Below are positions 61,867-64,000 of a stretch of DNA of 64,000 bases, in pieces. Each line of letters begins with the position of its first letter. Position 1 is the first letter of the stretch. The translations under genes were made by a program, and so were the position numbers. Below the pieces are notes generated by a model. That model was not told the DNA's origin, searched no databases, and saw only the letters and a list, made by a program, of their open reading frames with translations. Source of the stretch: Dyella solisilvae (GTDB lineage: Bacteria; Pseudomonadota; Gammaproteobacteria; Xanthomonadales; Rhodanobacteraceae); NCBI RefSeq assembly GCF_003351225.1, contig NZ_QQSY01000006.1:33504-97503 (forward strand). The letters are read 5' to 3'.

Positions 61867-61913
61867 AGGAATGGGTAGTGGCGTGCATCGACGCGCCCCC
61901 GCTACCCATTCCT
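61867..61913. repeat. Inverted repeat between sugar-porter and dbpA genes
   Basis: AGGAATGGGTAG (61867-61878) and its exact complement CTACCCATTCCT (61902-61913) form a 12-bp stem with a 23-nt interior that pairs further (TGGCG with CGCC). No T-run, so it is not a standard terminator; it may be an mRNA-stabilising hairpin. Confidence 0.6.
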
Positions 61914-61923
61914 TACTACTGAT

Positions 61924-63363
61924 TTACCCCTGCATTTCCTCCAGCTCCATGCCCTTGGTCTCACGCACCGCCTTCAGCACGAAGACCAGCGAGAGCAGGG
62001 CGAACGTCGCGTACAGGCCATACGCAAAGGCCAGGCCCACCTCGGCCAGCGCCGGGAAGCTGCTGGTGATGACAAAATTGGCCAGCCATTGCGCTGACGC
62101 CGCCACCGCCAGCGCAATGGCGCGGATGCGGTTCGGGAACATCTCACCGAGCAGCACCCACACCATCGGGCCCCAGCTGAGGCCGAAGCAGACCACGTAG
62201 GCGTTGGCGGAAACCAGGGCGACCATGTTCCATGGCGCCGGCAGGATCAGGTTGGCGCCGCTGCCGGTGGCCTGCGAAAAGCACAAGGCCATCAGGCCGA
62301 GCGTGACGGTCATGCCCGCCGAGCCGATCACCAGCAGCGGCTTGCGGCCGATGCGATCCACCAGCGCGATCGCCACCAGCGTCACCAGCACGTTCACGAT
62401 CGAGGTGGCCACTGTGATGGAGAACGAGTCCGTCTCGCTGAAGCCCACCGAATGCCACAGCGTGGACGAGTAGTAAAAGATGACATTGATGCCCACGAAC
62501 TGCTGGAACACTGACAGCAGGATGCCGATCCACACCACCGGCAGCAGGCCCAGGCGCGGGCCGCGCAGGTCCTTCAGGGTCGGGCGGTATTCGGAATGCA
62601 GGCTGTCCTGGATGTCCTTGACCTTGGCGTTCAGCGCGTCCTCGCCGTGCATGTCCAGCACCTGGCGCAGCACGTCGTGCGCTTCGGCCAGCCGGCCCTT
62701 CGCCACCAGATGGCGCGGCGACTCCGGCACGCCCAGCACCAGTGAGCCATAGATCAGCGCAGGCACCACGGCGACCAGGAACATCCAGCGCCACGCGGCC
62801 AGGCCCATCCACAGCGGCTGCGCAGCGCCGCCGGCGCTACCCGCCAGCCACGCATCACTCAGCAGCGCGGCGAAGATGCCGAGCACGATCGCCAATTGCT
62901 GCAGCGAGCCCAGCCGACCACGCACCGACGCCGGGGAAATTTCCGCGATATAGGTGGGCGCAATCACCGAGGCCATGCCCACGCCGATGCCGCCGACCAG
63001 ACGCCAGAACACCAGGCTGGCCACGCCGGAGACAAGGCCTGAGCCCAGCGCGCTCAGTGCAAGGAACAGCGCCGCCACCTGCATGCTGCGCACACGACCG
63101 AAGCGGTCCGCCAACGGGCCGGCATACCACGCGCCCACCGCCGAACCGAGCAGCGCGCACGACACCGCAAAGCCGATCTGCGCCGCGCCCAGCCCAAAAT
63201 TGCCGCGCACCGCATCCACCGCCCCGTTGATCACCGCAGTGTCGAAACCAAACAGGAAACCGCCAAGGGCGGCCGCGGCTGCAATCAGCACCACGCGCGC
63301 AGTGGCCCGCTGGCCCATGTCATCGACGGCGTTGGCCGGCGTCGAAGGTGAATTCAAATTCAT
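61924..63363 (-). CDS. MFS sugar porter (sugar:H+ symporter)
   Basis: A 479-residue transporter with 12 predicted TM segments. Sugar porter marks: GGFLFGFDTAVINGA in TM1, GPLADRFGRVRSMQ in loop 2-3, RLVGGIGVGMASVIAPTYIAEISPASVRGRL between TM4 and 5, GVPESPRHLVAKGR before the central loop, QQFVGINVIFYYS in TM7, and RETKGMELEEMQG at the C-terminus. It belongs with XylE/GalP/glucose transporters of the inner membrane; the sugar is unknown, and no catabolic gene is adjacent. Start ATG 63363. Confidence 0.94.
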   Translation of the reverse strand: MNLNSPSTPANAVDDMGQRATARVVLIAAAAALGGFLFGFDTAVINGAVDAVRGNFGLGAAQIGFAVSCALLGSAVGAWYAGPLADRFGRVRSMQVAALFLALSALGSGLVSGVASLVFWRLVGGIGVGMASVIAPTYIAEISPASVRGRLGSLQQLAIVLGIFAALLSDAWLAGSAGGAAQPLWMGLAAWRWMFLVAVVPALIYGSLVLGVPESPRHLVAKGRLAEAHDVLRQVLDMHGEDALNAKVKDIQDSLHSEYRPTLKDLRGPRLGLLPVVWIGILLSVFQQFVGINVIFYYSSTLWHSVGFSETDSFSITVATSIVNVLVTLVAIALVDRIGRKPLLVIGSAGMTVTLGLMALCFSQATGSGANLILPAPWNMVALVSANAYVVCFGLSWGPMVWVLLGEMFPNRIRAIALAVAASAQWLANFVITSSFPALAEVGLAFAYGLYATFALLSLVFVLKAVRETKGMELEEMQG

Positions 63364-63508
63364 CGCCTCTCCCCAAGTCAGAGTCCGGCGATTCTGCGCT
63401 GGCAGTGCCGGCCGATCGAAGTGAATACGTATGCACTAGAGACCGGCCGATGTCGAGTCGTCGCATCGCAAAATGGAATGGTGCAGGTGCGTCGAGCCTC
63501 TTTTGGCT

Positions 63509-63540
63509 CGTCATCTCGGCGAAAGCGGGGATCCAGTGAC
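63509..63540. repeat. CGTCATCC-family repeat, single arm
   Basis: CGTCATCTCGGCGAAAGCGG followed by GGATCCAGTGAC, an arm of the repeat family seen at 11820, 14246 and 27510; the second arm is missing here. Confidence 0.6.
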
Positions 63541-63630
63541 TTTGGGCGCCCGGAGATGGTGCGATGCGGCAGGAAGGGGCCGTTTGCGGCGTGGGCAGGT
63601 TGAGCATCGTCGGAAGCCTGGCCCCTGACC

Positions 63631-63670
63631 ACCGTGAAGGTGGCAATGCCACCGTGAAGGTGGCAATGCC
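63631..63670. repeat. Perfect 20-bp tandem duplication
   Basis: ACCGTGAAGGTGGCAATGCC occurs twice in a row (63631-63650 and 63651-63670) with no change, followed directly by a CCCTCTCCCC hairpin unit (63674-63697). Confidence 0.9.
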
Positions 63671-63752
63671 CAACCCTCTCCCCGGAAGGGAGAGGGAGCA
63701 AGAAGTGGAGCGCGCGGTACATGGCTTTAAGTCCTCAGTACGACGACGCCCC

Positions 63753-63942
63753 GCGGTGTGGCCGCTGTCCGCGAGGTAGCACGCGACGAATTTGGCTAGC
63801 CTCAGTCATCCGGGCTTGTATGCCATGCAGCGCTGCGCCCCCTCTCCGCCACGGCGCGTTGCGGCGTAGCCGCTATCCGTGAGGTACCACGGCACCGATC
63901 CGACTGGCCTCAGTCGGCCAAGCTTGTATCCGGCATATCGCT
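63753..63942. repeat. Diverged direct duplication of an 82-bp unit
   Basis: Segments 63753-63834 and 63861-63942 have equal length and match at about 58 of 82 positions (for example GCCGCTGTCCGCGAGGTA against GCCGCTATCCGTGAGGTA, and CTCAGTC/GCTTGTAT in both). They are separated by 26 bp. I see no gene between 63364 and 64000. Confidence 0.6.
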
Positions 63943-63971
63943 ACGAGCCTGTCAGGCCATTTCTTTGGGTT

Positions 63972-63999
63972 ACTTTTCTTTGGGCCAGCAAAGAAAAGT
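63972..63999. repeat. Hairpin repeat at the right edge
   Basis: Perfect 11-bp stem ACTTTTCTTTG / CAAAGAAAAGT around a 6-nt loop. Hairpins of this TTTTCTTTG type recur in Xanthomonadales and Burkholderiales genomes (from general knowledge). The element probably continues past the window. Confidence 0.7.
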
Positions 64000-64000
64000 G

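Noticed and set aside
63364..64000. Protein-coding gene near the right edge
   Set aside because: Short frames there are Arg/Pro-rich, overlap repeats and lack ribosome sites.

Overview
The window (about 66-70% GC by eye, C/G-rich third codon positions) looks like the chromosome of a gammaproteobacterium of the Xanthomonadales/Lysobacterales, most plausibly Rhodanobacteraceae (Dyella, Luteibacter or Rhodanobacter type). The reasons are protein style (TonB receptor, many secreted peptidases, split YeeE pair with a BigR-type repressor), the class Ia nrdAB locus and the dispersed short inverted repeats. Genus is an inference. I see no transposase, prophage, integrase or CRISPR array. The window is core/accessory chromosome with small repeat-type elements.

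Layout. 1-4.6 kb: 3' part of an M61 peptidase, a composite hairpin repeat, tRNA-Arg(CCG) and a TonB-dependent receptor. 4.75-6.95 kb: a persulfide/sulfur operon (two half-size YeeE/YedE proteins, an MBL-fold persulfide dioxygenase, a BigR/SqrR-like repressor) with a palindromic operator on its -10 box. 7-9.7 kb: CsbD-like protein, HdeD-like membrane protein, a lipoprotein and queF. 9.8-20 kb: secreted hydrolases (M1, S45 acylase, second M61), a two-component system, a PAP2 phosphatase and a cupin. 20-33 kb: oxidoreductases, AraC and LysR regulators, patatin, amidohydrolase, FAD monooxygenase, GST, thioesterase, plus an intergenic region with a row of perfect hairpins. 33-41 kb: S9 peptidase, two FtsX/MacB-type permeases with no ATPase, and a BlaI/M56 sensor pair with two perfect operators. 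41-43.5 kb: two paralogous hemerythrins around an AbrB-family permease.

43.5-47.9 kb is the most interesting part. A class Ia ribonucleotide reductase operon (nrdA, nrdB) has a cobalamin riboswitch and a promoter carrying paired NrdR-like boxes and DnaA-like boxes. Between nrdA and nrdB sits a 456-bp cassette: a four-helix-bundle (IVS/S23-type) gene in opposite orientation, bounded by 32-bp inverted repeats that match at 29 of 32 positions. The cassette begins 4 bp past the nrdA stop and supplies the start codon and first ~21 codons of nrdB.

48-63.4 kb: DJ-1/PfpI protein, CPA2 antiporter, M13 peptidase, GST, cupin, flavin reductase with a divergent ArsR-type regulator, a membrane ClpP-fold protein, a DUF2167 protein, M28 peptidase, dbpA and a sugar porter. 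63.4-64 kb is repeat-rich and has no convincing gene.

Together the genes suggest a free-living or plant/soil-associated heterotroph that secretes many peptidases, takes up breakdown products through TonB receptors, handles reactive sulfur and electrophiles (persulfide dioxygenase, GSTs, AKR), and switches ribonucleotide reductases according to B12 supply.
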